A stretch of DNA of 27,739 bases from JBCBEX01 sp038528235 (GTDB lineage: Bacteria > Bacteroidota > Rhodothermia > Rhodothermales > Rubricoccaceae). The notes under the pieces were generated by a model. It did no database searches and was not told where the DNA came from. It saw nothing but the letters and a program-made list of their open reading frames with translations. The stretch spans positions 1 to 27,739 of the forward strand of contig JBCBEX010000059.1 in NCBI GenBank assembly GCA_038528235.1, given 5' to 3'. Position 1 is the first letter of the stretch, and each line of letters opens with the position of its first letter. Position numbers and translations under genes: made by a program. Positions 7,976 through 15,182 of the stretch are shown here, piece after piece.

Positions 7976-9013
7976 GCGCTGTGCCCCGACGCGCTCGACG
8001 TTGCACATCGCATGCAGCCGCGAAGTCGTCCGCAGGAACTTCTCAGCGATGCTCGCCTCCAGCCCCACGTGGACGTCTTCGGCGTTGAACCAACGCTCAG
8101 GCATCGTCGCGGAGGTGAAGTGCAGAATAGGCGGCGGGTCGGCTGTGTAGAGGTCGTCCACCACGCGCAGCAACCGGAGGGCGTCGTCGGTGTTATCGAC
8201 GTCGATGTCTGCGAAGTAAAGCGCCTCCGATTCGAGGAGGTCGGCGAGCAGCTTCGAGCGCTCGGTCGTCGTGGCGAGGTGGAGCAGGTCCTCGAAGTCG
8301 ACCCAGCGCTTCGGGCGCGCGTCGGCGTCGAAGGTGAGGCGCATCGCGGCCTGCGTGGCCTCGCGGGGGCCGACCCACGCCTTGCCGGGCTTGGCGAGCC
8401 GCTGCCGAAAGTCCTCGCCCCCCACAAAGACGACGTGGTAGGTGTTGCGGAACTCCTCGGAGATGAACCGCTCCAGCCGGTCGCGCCCAAACTGCGCCGA
8501 GACAAATTTCTCCGGCTCAGCGTTGGAAGTCGCCGCGACCGTCACGCCGAGGTCGCGCAGCGTCTTGAGGACGTGGATGAGCCGCACTTCAGCGGCAGGG
8601 TCGTCCAACTCCACCTCGTCGATGAGCAGCACGCGGGCTTCGCGCGCTAAGCTTCGGGCGTAGTCTTCGGGGCGTTGCCGGGCACGAAACAGCTCGCTCG
8701 AATGGGTGAACGCGCACGGCACGTCGGGGTGCAACGCGTGGTAGATCGAGGCGAGCAGGTGCGTCTTACCGGTGCCCACAGGCCCGACTAGGTAGAGGCC
8801 GCCGCGCAGGCCGTCGTCCCCGTTCCCAAAGACGCGTTTCCACCACGGCGCGGTGTAGCGCTCGCGGATCTGCCCGGCCAGCCGCTCCGCCTCGCGCAGC
8901 GCCTCAGTCTGCATATCGTTCTGCGGGCGGTACGTCGAAAAGCGCACCTCCGCAAAGCGAGTTGGAGGGGTGAGGGCGGCGTGCTGTCTGCCGTCGGCGG
9001 TGGGCTGGCTCAC
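7973..9013 (-). CDS. AFG1/ZapE-family AAA ATPase
   Basis: 346 residues. Walker A is GPVGTGKT (77-84), Walker B is VLLIDEVE (128-135) with Asp132/Glu133, and sensor 1 is ATSN (161-164). The FGRDRLERFI segment (175-184) contains the arginines typical of the AFG1/ZapE group. Members are cytoplasmic or membrane-associated P-loop ATPases; ZapE acts on the division ring in proteobacteria, and the mitochondrial homologue helps turn over membrane proteins. The N-terminal region, with RY(T)APWWKRVFG before the P-loop, also fits the family. The start overlaps the preceding small membrane protein gene by ATGA. The role here is unknown; the membrane-protein partners point to membrane quality control or envelope division. 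Confidence 0.8.
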   Translation of the reverse strand: MSQPTADGRQHAALTPPTRFAEVRFSTYRPQNDMQTEALREAERLAGQIRERYTAPWWKRVFGNGDDGLRGGLYLVGPVGTGKTHLLASIYHALHPDVPCAFTHSSELFRARQRPEDYARSLAREARVLLIDEVELDDPAAEVRLIHVLKTLRDLGVTVAATSNAEPEKFVSAQFGRDRLERFISEEFRNTYHVVFVGGEDFRQRLAKPGKAWVGPREATQAAMRLTFDADARPKRWVDFEDLLHLATTTERSKLLADLLESEALYFADIDVDNTDDALRLLRVVDDLYTADPPPILHFTSATMPERWFNAEDVHVGLEASIAEKFLRTTSRLHAMCNVERVGAQR

Positions 9014-9231
9014 GACCGCTCCCGATTCAGCTTGCGAAAGAGTAGGCCGTTCGCCACCATGATGAGCGCCGCGAAGATGCCCGTACTACCGAGGAACGGG
9101 CTTGGGCCTACGCGCAGGGTCGCCACGATCACCATAACGAATGCGGCAGCGCCACCCAGCGCCGCGGCAAAGGCGAGGCCCCGGACGAGGTCTTCAGGCT
9201 TGCGATGATCAGGTTCGAGCGGGCGCATCAT
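9010..9231 (-). CDS. Small two-helix membrane protein
   Basis: 73 residues starting MMRPLEPDHRK. The ATG at 9231 overlaps the previous stop as ATGA; a second ATG at 9228 is equally possible. A polar N-terminus is followed by two hydrophobic segments, about residues 18-37 and 46-64, with a basic C-terminus (RKLNRERS) that should face the cytoplasm. Its stop overlaps the ATPase start by 4 nt. Upstream codons in the same frame are open but run through the neighbouring gene, so I reject a longer form. Family unknown. The double overlap argues strongly that this is a real gene. Confidence 0.65.
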   Translation of the reverse strand: MMRPLEPDHRKPEDLVRGLAFAAALGGAAAFVMVIVATLRVGPSPFLGSTGIFAALIMVANGLLFRKLNRERS

Positions 9232-9695
9232 GCAGTCGGGGCAGGCAACGAGGGTAGACCGGCAAAAAAGGCGCGCCGGGTAGCGACAAGCGGTGGGACA
9301 AAGATCGCCAGCGGTGCGAGGTTGATGAGAAGCACGTTGAAGACGGCCCCGTGGATCAGGGAGAGCGTTGAATCCACCAGAAACCAGAGCGCCAGGGCAA
9401 GGACCGTCGCCCACCAAGCCCATTGCTCGCGCCGCGCAAACGGTACAGCCGCGATACATGTCTGGAGCAGATACGAACCCGCAATCGTGCCGCCGAGCGG
9501 AGCGAGCACGAACGCGCGAAAGGCTGCCGCGTCTGGTGGCTCAGTTCCGTCGTAGAAGACGTCAGCGAGAGCGGCCGTCCAGGGTGCGAGAAAGAAGGCA
9601 TTCGGAAACACGGCGACGATCACGCCGAATGCGCAGAAAAACCCGCTCGCTGCGACCAGCCATCGCTGCCAGAACCGGAACCGCGCCTCGCTCAT
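9228..9695 (-). CDS. Four-helix membrane protein, function unknown
   Basis: 155 residues from the ATG at 9695, chosen because it overlaps the PIG-L gene stop as ATGA. Four hydrophobic segments are visible, roughly residues 12-35, 59-80, 90-110 and 115-140, with short charged loops (FARREQWAWW between the second and third). The segment LAPLGGTIAGSYLLQ resembles small four-helix integral membrane proteins, but I cannot name the family. The stop overlaps the next gene's start as ATGA. Its position between a deacetylase-type lipoprotein and an ATPase suggests an envelope role, by association only. Confidence 0.65.
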   Translation of the reverse strand: MSEARFRFWQRWLVAASGFFCAFGVIVAVFPNAFFLAPWTAALADVFYDGTEPPDAAAFRAFVLAPLGGTIAGSYLLQTCIAAVPFARREQWAWWATVLALALWFLVDSTLSLIHGAVFNVLLINLAPLAIFVPPLVATRRAFFAGLPSLPAPTA

Positions 9696-12049
9696 GGCGC
9701 TGTCGCCGCGGCAGGGTAGCTCACCATGTTGGCGACGAGCCGCCACGCCCCGGGCTTAAACCGCTGGAGTTGCCGGTACCATCCGAGGGCGGTGTAGAGG
9801 TAACTCCCTTCTCCAACGGTGGCGAAGAGCGTCGATGATCGCAAGGGCGCCTCGCCGGGGTCCGCCATCGAGAAGAGCTCGATGTAGCGGTCGTCGTAAG
9901 TGGCGGGGAAGTAGAGGCCGCGCTCTTGGATCCAGCCGTCCCAATCCGCCTCGGTGATGACGTTGGGCGACGTAAACAGTGGGTGCTCGGGCACTAGCAC
10001 CTCGACAGGCGCTTCTTCCACCGTGACACGGTCGCGGCCGAGCGTGAGCGGGTAGGGGGCGTAGGCGGCATTGGGTGGCCCCTCGCCGGTCGGGTGTGGG
10101 TTGCCCTCGTTCCACTCGAATGTCTTGTTGTACATCACCACGAGGTGCCCGCCGCGGCGCGTCCAGTCGAGCAGGCGGTCGTTGTGGCGGCGGAGGTCGT
10201 TGCGCACGAGGTAGGCGCGGATGTCGAGCACGATGGTGTCGTAGGCGCTCAGGTCCGACGCCAGCGCCGTTGAATCGAGTTCGGTGACGGTGAAGCCCAT
10301 CGCGCGGAGGGCGTCGAGCGTGGCGTCGTCGTAGCTCTTCACGAAGCCGACCTGCACGTCCTCGGCGATCGCGATCTCGGGCATCACGCGCGCCTCGGCG
10401 CGGACTTCGTCGTAGGCCGTCCCCGCGGAAACACCTGCGGCCTGCGCTTCGACGGTGGCAACGAAACGGTAGAGGCCCGGTTCGAGGTCGGCTTTCGCTT
10501 CGAGCGCCGCCGCGTCGGCAGCGTAGGTGAAGCGGCCGTCGGCGTCCGGCGTCAGCAGCGTGTCGACGCGCCAGAACGGTCGGTAGCGTACGCGCGGGTC
10601 GGGCGTGTGGACGACGACGGAGGCAAACACGCGCACCTGCTCGATGGCCTCGTCGTAGAGCTGGCCCGCGACGGTGATCGGGTCGGCCCCCTCGCCTAGG
10701 CGGACGACATCGGGGAGGTCTTCGAGCACGACAGGCGGGGCGATCTCAACGGGGAGGTAGCCAGCCTCGGCGGCATCGTCAAGCGCGAGCGTGATCGGCG
10801 GGCTGGCGATGCGGCGGCGGTACTGAGCGCGGTACTTCGGGAGCGTCGGCTGCGCGTCGGCGGGCAGCACGAGGTCGAGTATCAACGGCTCCCCGTCGCC
10901 GCCGGGCATGACCACCAACGTCGTGTCGATGGCTCCGCCGAAGGTGAAGCGCCGACCAGACTCGGGCCACTCGACGAGGCAGTCGCCCTGGGTCATCGTC
11001 ACGCGGATCATGTCGCCAGGCACAGCGATAGCGGGGCTCGCTTCGAAACCAAAGCAGCCGCGTTGGGCTTCGCGGTCGTCAAAGAGCCCTCGCGTACGCC
11101 CCGAATCGATCCGGTAGCGAAGGCTTGTCTGCGACGCATGCGGGTTTGGCGGCAGCCCAGCGGCGAAGTCGGTTGCATCCTCAGCAAGCGGAGCCACGCC
11201 CTCGGCGCGACGGAGCTCGACGAAGAAGGTTGAGTCGCGACGGAAGCGCGGGGCGAACTTGTCGAAGCCCTGCGAGCGGTGCTGCGCGGCAGCCCGCACG
11301 GCGCGGTCGGCAGCAGCCTCGCCGAGCCTCGGAATCACGGCGCCGACCGGAATCGCGACAACGGCACCGGACACGTCCTCGCGAGCGCGGAGGTCGTCGC
11401 GGGAGCGCGCACGCCAGTCGCGCAGCAAGAGCCGTTTTGGTTGCCAGAGGTCCACGCCGTCCTCGTCAAGCTGCTCAGGGTGGTACGAGGCTTCAGCGGC
11501 CAGTGCGAACGCGTCGTAGGCGCTCAAACCCACGACCTGGTGCTGGCCGTGTTGGCGACGGGGGCCGGTCGTGAGCGTGTCGTGGTTGGTGAACAGGACA
11601 TCCGGCTTGAGCTTGCGGATGTGGTACACGAGGCGCGCCGTCACAGCGTCGCGCCCGCCCCACTTCTCGTACGACTCCACGGCCGACTTCGAGTAGCCAA
11701 AATCCTCAAAGTCGAGAAAGAAGACCTGCGTGCCCAGGATGCGTGCGGCGGCCTCCGTTTCGGCGGTGCGGATCGCGCCGAGTCGCTCGTAGAGGTCGGG
11801 GCCGATCTCGTTCTGGCCACCCTCGCCGCGGTTGTAGATCACGCTGTAGGCGACGGCGTTGTGCGCGTGGCGGTAGTGGGCGAGCGTCAGGCCGTCCTCG
11901 TCATCCGGGTGCGCGGCCAGGTTCATCACCACGAGCGGGGCCGTCGGCGCGGGTGGGTCGGGCAGTGGGAAGTCGCTTGGAATCGAGCGCGCACAGCCAG
12001 CGAGGAGCACGGCGAGGCAGAGCAGAGACCCGCAGCGGAGGAGAGGCAT
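9692..12049 (-). CDS. Lipoprotein with PIG-L/LmbE deacetylase domain and C-terminal GATase-like domain
   Basis: 785 residues. The signal peptide ends in a lipobox (LAGC, lipidated Cys19), so it is probably anchored in the envelope. The N-terminal PIG-L domain (about residues 38-290) has AHPDDE (46-51, zinc ligands His47 and Asp50, base Asp49) and the third ligand in RQHGQHQVVG (His170). A middle beta-rich part (about 300-570) follows. The C-terminal region (about 570-770) looks like a class-I glutamine amidotransferase/ThuA-like fold: SYDDATLDALRAMGFTV, YDTIVLDIRAY, RRGGHLVVMYNK. PIG-L enzymes remove N-acetyl groups from sugars. Large secreted PIG-L proteins with this layout occur in Bacteroidota-type genomes, usually annotated only by the first domain. 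It heads the ATGA-linked unit. Confidence 0.85.
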   Translation of the reverse strand: MPLLRCGSLLCLAVLLAGCARSIPSDFPLPDPPAPTAPLVVMNLAAHPDDEDGLTLAHYRHAHNAVAYSVIYNRGEGGQNEIGPDLYERLGAIRTAETEAAARILGTQVFFLDFEDFGYSKSAVESYEKWGGRDAVTARLVYHIRKLKPDVLFTNHDTLTTGPRRQHGQHQVVGLSAYDAFALAAEASYHPEQLDEDGVDLWQPKRLLLRDWRARSRDDLRAREDVSGAVVAIPVGAVIPRLGEAAADRAVRAAAQHRSQGFDKFAPRFRRDSTFFVELRRAEGVAPLAEDATDFAAGLPPNPHASQTSLRYRIDSGRTRGLFDDREAQRGCFGFEASPAIAVPGDMIRVTMTQGDCLVEWPESGRRFTFGGAIDTTLVVMPGGDGEPLILDLVLPADAQPTLPKYRAQYRRRIASPPITLALDDAAEAGYLPVEIAPPVVLEDLPDVVRLGEGADPITVAGQLYDEAIEQVRVFASVVVHTPDPRVRYRPFWRVDTLLTPDADGRFTYAADAAALEAKADLEPGLYRFVATVEAQAAGVSAGTAYDEVRAEARVMPEIAIAEDVQVGFVKSYDDATLDALRAMGFTVTELDSTALASDLSAYDTIVLDIRAYLVRNDLRRHNDRLLDWTRRGGHLVVMYNKTFEWNEGNPHPTGEGPPNAAYAPYPLTLGRDRVTVEEAPVEVLVPEHPLFTSPNVITEADWDGWIQERGLYFPATYDDRYIELFSMADPGEAPLRSSTLFATVGEGSYLYTALGWYRQLQRFKPGAWRLVANMVSYPAAATAP

Positions 12050-12083
12050 GAGAGAGGCGGCGTGAGACGAGCGAGATTGTGCC

Positions 12084-12091
12084 CGAAGTTA
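12084..12091 (-). promoter_or_regulatory. Candidate -7 promoter element before the PIG-L unit
   Basis: TAACTTCG on the minus strand lies 34 nt before the PIG-L ATG. It fits the TAnnTTTG -7 element of Bacteroidota-type promoters with one change. No convincing -33 TTTG is seen at the expected distance. The divergent M42 gene has a similar element (12127-12134). Confidence 0.3.
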
Positions 12092-12126
12092 ACCGCCGCT
12101 GTCTGGCCCAAGCTCCCTCCAACCGC

Positions 12127-12134
12127 TACCTTCT
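12127..12134 (+). promoter_or_regulatory. Candidate -7 promoter element before the M42 peptidase gene
   Basis: TACCTTCT lies 41 nt before the ATG and directly before the 7-bp tandem repeat. It matches TAnnTT of the Bacteroidota-type -7 box. The -33 element is not evident, so this rests on one motif plus position. Confidence 0.3.
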
Positions 12135-12139
12135 CGCAC

Positions 12140-12167
12140 TTCGCACTTCGCACTTCGCACTTCGCAC
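12140..12167 (+). repeat. 7-bp tandem repeat, four perfect copies, in the M42 5' leader
   Basis: TTCGCAC repeats four times without a break (12140-12167), preceded by the near-copy CTCGCAC (12133-12139). The array ends 8 nt before the M42 ATG and fills most of the space between the candidate -7 box and the start codon. Short arrays of this type are prone to slipped-strand changes in copy number, which here would alter leader length but not the reading frame. Confidence 0.9.
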
Positions 12168-12175
12168 CTCTCGCT

Positions 12176-13258
12176 ATGCCCCTCGCCGACCGATCCTTTC
12201 TCTTCGACCTTCTCGGAACACCGAGCCCGACCGGCTTCGAGGCTGCTGGCCAGCAAAAGTGGGCCGCCTACGTGAAGCCGCACGCGGACGCCGTCGAAGC
12301 CGATGCTTACGGCAACGTCTGGGCGACCGTCGAGGCGACGGAGGCCGACGCCCCTACCGTCCTGCTCGAAGCGCACGCCGATGAGATTGGCTTCATCATC
12401 AAACACATCGCCAAGGACGGCTTTATCTACGTGGACCGCATCGGCGGCTCCGACGCGGCCATCGCCCGTGGCAAGCGGCTGCACTTTTTGACGCCCGAGA
12501 AGCCGGTGCTCGGCGTGATCGGCAACACAGCGATTCACCTGCGCGAGCGAGGTAAGGACGAAAAGGCGCCGAAGCCGCACGAGCTGTTCGTCGACATTGG
12601 CGCGGCGAGCCAGGAGGACGTGGAAGCGCGCGGTCTGCGTGTTGGGACGCCCGCGGTCTATGTGGACCGCGTCGAGGAACTGACGTTGCAGCGGCTCATC
12701 GGGCGCGCCCTCGACAACCGGCTAGGCGGCTACGTGGTCGCGCAGGTGCTCAAGGCCTACGCGCAGGAGTCGTTCCGCCCCGCTCGGCTCGTCGCGCTCA
12801 ACAGCGTGCAGGAAGAGATCGGCGGCCACGGTGCCCAGATGGCAGCCTACCGGCTCGACCCCGACGTAGCGCTCGTGATCGACGTTACGCACGCCACCGA
12901 CTCGCCGGGCATCAAGGAGTCGCAGCACGGCACCGTAGCGCTCGGCGGCGGCCCGACGATCACGCACGGGACGGTCAACCATCCTGCCGTTGTGAAGCGT
13001 CTCATGGAAGTCGCCGCGCTCGACGACCTCGCCCTGCAGCACGAATCTTCAAGCCGCTATTCCGGGACCGACACGGACGTCATCTTCAAGACCAAGACGG
13101 GCATCCCAAGCGCACTCATCTCCGTGCCGATGCGCTACATGCACTCGACCATCGAGACAGTGGACGTGGCCGACATCGACGGCGCGACCCGGCTGATGGC
13201 GGGCTTCGTGCGTAGCCTCCGGCCGGGCGACGCGTTCCAGGCTGTCACGCTGCTCTAG
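12176..13258 (+). CDS. M42-family metallo-aminopeptidase (glutamyl aminopeptidase/endoglucanase-like)
   Basis: 360 residues. The frame is open far upstream but there it is antisense to the PIG-L gene, so the ATG at 12176 is the start. All M42 metal and catalytic residues can be placed: EAHADEIGF (His67 ligand, Asp69), ALDNRLGG (bridging Asp180), QEEIGGHGA (catalytic Glu213, ligand Glu214), IDVTHATD (Asp236) and YMHSTIE (His323). The family forms large tetrahedral dodecamers in the cytoplasm that trim peptides; some members are mislabelled as endo-1,4-glucanases. The domain inserted around residues 75-175 matches the usual beta-barrel substrate-sorting domain. The zinc-ribbon gene follows after 6 nt. 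Confidence 0.93.
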   Translation: MPLADRSFLFDLLGTPSPTGFEAAGQQKWAAYVKPHADAVEADAYGNVWATVEATEADAPTVLLEAHADEIGFIIKHIAKDGFIYVDRIGGSDAAIARGKRLHFLTPEKPVLGVIGNTAIHLRERGKDEKAPKPHELFVDIGAASQEDVEARGLRVGTPAVYVDRVEELTLQRLIGRALDNRLGGYVVAQVLKAYAQESFRPARLVALNSVQEEIGGHGAQMAAYRLDPDVALVIDVTHATDSPGIKESQHGTVALGGGPTITHGTVNHPAVVKRLMEVAALDDLALQHESSSRYSGTDTDVIFKTKTGIPSALISVPMRYMHSTIETVDVADIDGATRLMAGFVRSLRPGDAFQAVTLL

Positions 13259-13264
13259 CCGCCC

Positions 13265-13516
13265 ATGCCTGACTTTCTCTTCTGTGCCAAGTGCGGCTCC
13301 GACCGCATCATCACCGACGCAAAGACGCTACTGAAGGACTACGGTAGTACGGTCCAGGTGAGTGTGGACGCAAATCCTGGAGCCTTGATGATCAAGGGTA
13401 CCGTACGTGCCTCACTGAACGCCCGCATTTGCGCGACGTGCGGGTACACAGAGCTCTACGCCGACAATCTAGACGCGCTCTGGAATGCGCACGAGGACGC
13501 GAGACGAAAGCAGTGA
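13265..13516 (+). CDS. Small zinc-ribbon protein
   Basis: 83 residues. Two CxxC knuckles, Cys7/Cys10 (FCAKCGS) and Cys56/Cys59 (ICATCGYTE), are spaced as in zinc-ribbon proteins. The C-terminus continues as a helix (LDALWNAHEDARR). It starts 6 nt after the M42 peptidase stop, so the two are probably co-transcribed. Small proteins of this kind may bind nucleic acid or protein. No enzymatic motif is present. Confidence 0.75.
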   Translation: MPDFLFCAKCGSDRIITDAKTLLKDYGSTVQVSVDANPGALMIKGTVRASLNARICATCGYTELYADNLDALWNAHEDARRKQ

Positions 13517-13556
13517 TGTAGCGCCGGGGTAGCAAGAACTAGTAGTCGGTGCGCGT

Positions 13557-14120
13557 ATGAATCCGAACAGGCAGGAGATTCCGGTGGACCCTCTCTCCAC
13601 AACCGACCCCGAGACCACCCAAGTCGTCGTCGTGATGGGCGTCAGCGGCGCTGGCAAGACGACGGTGGGCCGTGCGCTGGCGAAGCGATTGGGCTGGGCC
13701 TTCGAAGACGCTGACGCCTACCATAGCGACGCAGCTAAGGCCAAGATGGCGACAGGAACGGGGCTCACCGACGCCGACCGCGCACCTTGGCTTGACCGCC
13801 TAGCTGCTCTGATTCGCGCCCACGGTCGCCGCGGTACGTCGCTTGCGTTGGCCTGCTCGGCGCTGAAGAGAGCCTACCGAGAGGCCCTGGCTGCAGGGGA
13901 GCCGTACGTCCGTTTCCTGTGGCTCGACGTGGAGGCGGGCACGCTGCGGGAGCGGCTGGGGCAACGCGCAGGGCATTTCGCAGGCGCCGATCTGCTCGCC
14001 AGCCAGTTGGAGGCGTTCGAGCCACCCGGCTCGGAGGAACGTGGGGTGCTGCGGATCGATGCCGATCAGCCTGTGGCGGATCTGGTCGAACAGGCGAGAA
14101 AGATGATCGGCGGCAGCTAG
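13557..14120 (+). CDS. gntK: Gluconokinase (shikimate-kinase-like P-loop fold)
   Basis: 187 residues. After about 20 poorly conserved residues comes the P-loop MGVSGAGKTTVG (27-38), then FEDADAYHSDAAKAKMATGTGLTDADRAPWL (about 49-79, described by its key parts: DADAYH, KMATG, GxPLTDxDRxPWL-like), CSALKRAYRE, FLWLD and a lid region GHFAGADLLASQ. This order is the thermoresistant gluconokinase signature, and the enzyme phosphorylates D-gluconate to 6-phosphogluconate with ATP in the cytoplasm. Length agrees with the family (about 170-190). The start at 13557 is one choice; the ATG at 13635 in MGVSGAG would remove the non-conserved leader. The TAG stop shares CTAG with the convergent regulator's stop. 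Confidence 0.9.
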   Translation: MNPNRQEIPVDPLSTTDPETTQVVVVMGVSGAGKTTVGRALAKRLGWAFEDADAYHSDAAKAKMATGTGLTDADRAPWLDRLAALIRAHGRRGTSLALACSALKRAYREALAAGEPYVRFLWLDVEAGTLRERLGQRAGHFAGADLLASQLEAFEPPGSEERGVLRIDADQPVADLVEQARKMIGGS

Positions 14121-14524
14121 ACCGCTTCCTTCTCCTCGGCTTCCAGGCGCATGAGGTAGTCCTCGATGCTGCCCACCGTAACGCGCGTCTCGCCTTTGAC
14201 CCGCTTCGATTTGATGTCGCCGTGGCGCAGCAGCTTCTGCACCTGGTTGCGGTCGATCAGCTTGAGGATGCGCCGCGCCTCGGTGCGCGTGACCGTGCCG
14301 TCGCGGTACTCCTCGGCAAAGTCGTTGAGCATCTCGTGCGACGATGGCTGAATGTGGATCAGCCGCTGCTCCTCGTTGTCATCGGTGATGCCCCAGCCCA
14401 ACTCTGCGTCGATGAAGCCCCGATCGGTCCAGCGCACCAGCGTCTGCTTCGAGATGTGCACCTCACGCGAGAGGTCGTCGAGGTCGAGTTCTATGGGATC
14501 GGGCGCCGAGGCAAAGAGCGACAT
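14117..14524 (-). CDS. Small DNA-binding protein with two helix-turn-helix-like segments
   Basis: 135 residues. The N-terminal part (about 12-40: LDLDDLSREVHISKQTLVRWTDRGF in parts, ending WTDRGFI) looks like a MerR-type helix-turn-helix. The C-terminal part (about 80-128: ARRILKLIDRNQVQKLLRHG, then DIKSKRVKGETRVTVGSIEDYL) looks like an excisionase-type winged helix (HTH_17), with the basic wing GETRVTVGSIEDYL. Either could contact DNA. The middle is acidic. No metal-sensing cysteines are present, so it is not a typical MerR metal sensor. It is convergent with gluconokinase, sharing CTAG. The next gene on its own strand starts beyond a 94-nt gap, so it may be a single-gene transcript. A short inverted repeat lies just before its start. 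Confidence 0.7.
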   Translation of the reverse strand: MSLFASAPDPIELDLDDLSREVHISKQTLVRWTDRGFIDAELGWGITDDNEEQRLIHIQPSSHEMLNDFAEEYRDGTVTRTEARRILKLIDRNQVQKLLRHGDIKSKRVKGETRVTVGSIEDYLMRLEAEEKEAV

Positions 14525-14536
14525 GGAGGTAGATGG

Positions 14537-14563
14537 GCATCAGGGATCATAGAGACGTGATGC
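14537..14563. promoter_or_regulatory. Inverted repeat before the dual-HTH gene
   Basis: GCATCA (14537-14542) and TGATGC (14558-14563) form a 6-bp inverted repeat with a 15-nt centre, 12 bp upstream of the dual-HTH regulator start. Its place suits an autoregulatory site, but 6-bp arms can occur by chance. Confidence 0.25.
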
Positions 14564-14618
14564 TCTTGAACCAAGGCACCGCTCGATTGATCCTGGCACT
14601 TCAGCCGAGTCGCTCGCG

Positions 14619-15152
14619 TCAGCCAGCCTGCAACGCGTCGCCTACCTCGACGGTGACGAGTGAACACGCCACCGTCTGCCCAAGTCCGCGCTTCAGGATC
14701 GGATAAACCTGGACCATCGCCACGGCGAGCGCGATCTCTACGGCTGCCTCGTCTCCAACGGCCTCTACCAGTCGCACACGCAAGTCCTCAGCGTTCGGCG
14801 ACCGCGCGGCCACGGCCTCGCCAAATTGCAGCGCGAGGTGCTCCGTTGCGCCGAGCGACGCGGCGTCGTCGGCCAGTGCGGCCCGCAGCGCCTCCGGCGA
14901 CGCACCCGCCTGGAGCGCCGCGTTGACGACATACTGCACACACGTCCCGCAATCCTGCACCCGCGTTGCGCCGATACGTGCCAGGTGCCACGCGTCGAGC
15001 GGGGCGTGCTTGCGGTGTGTCGCTGCAGGAATCGTGAGCGAGAACTTGGTAAACAGGCCCGACGATACGTCCGCCAGGCTCCGCAAGTAGTCAAGTGGCA
15101 CGTCCAGCGCGTGTTCGTGCTGGACGATGGAGCGTTCGATCAGAGAGCGCAT
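14619..15152 (-). CDS. AhpD-like / carboxymuconolactone-decarboxylase-family protein
   Basis: 177 residues. The helical fold with QDCGTCVQYVVNAALQAG (Cys68-x-x-Cys71, residues 66-83) and the following alanine-rich helix SPEALRAALADD are typical of the AhpD/CMD superfamily. Some of its members act as peroxidase reductants through the CxxC pair. Classic AhpD has a Glu before and a His after the cysteines (ExxxCxxCxxxH). Here the His is replaced and the Glu is not in place, so the chemistry may differ. It ends a minus-strand run after the DNA glycosylase, 30 nt from it. A role in handling alkylated or oxidised damage would fit its neighbour, but this is by association. Confidence 0.75.
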   Translation of the reverse strand: MRSLIERSIVQHEHALDVPLDYLRSLADVSSGLFTKFSLTIPAATHRKHAPLDAWHLARIGATRVQDCGTCVQYVVNAALQAGASPEALRAALADDAASLGATEHLALQFGEAVAARSPNAEDLRVRLVEAVGDEAAVEIALAVAMVQVYPILKRGLGQTVACSLVTVEVGDALQAG

Positions 15153-15182
15153 GAGAATACCGAGGATGCAGGGTCACATAAG

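Noticed and set aside
12133..12167. Tandem repeat read as a CRISPR array
   Set aside because: The unit is 7 bp with no spacers, and there are no cas genes in the window.
11279..12175. Upstream extension of the M42 peptidase frame by about 300 codons
   Set aside because: It lies antisense to the PIG-L gene, and the family aligns only from the ATG at 12176.
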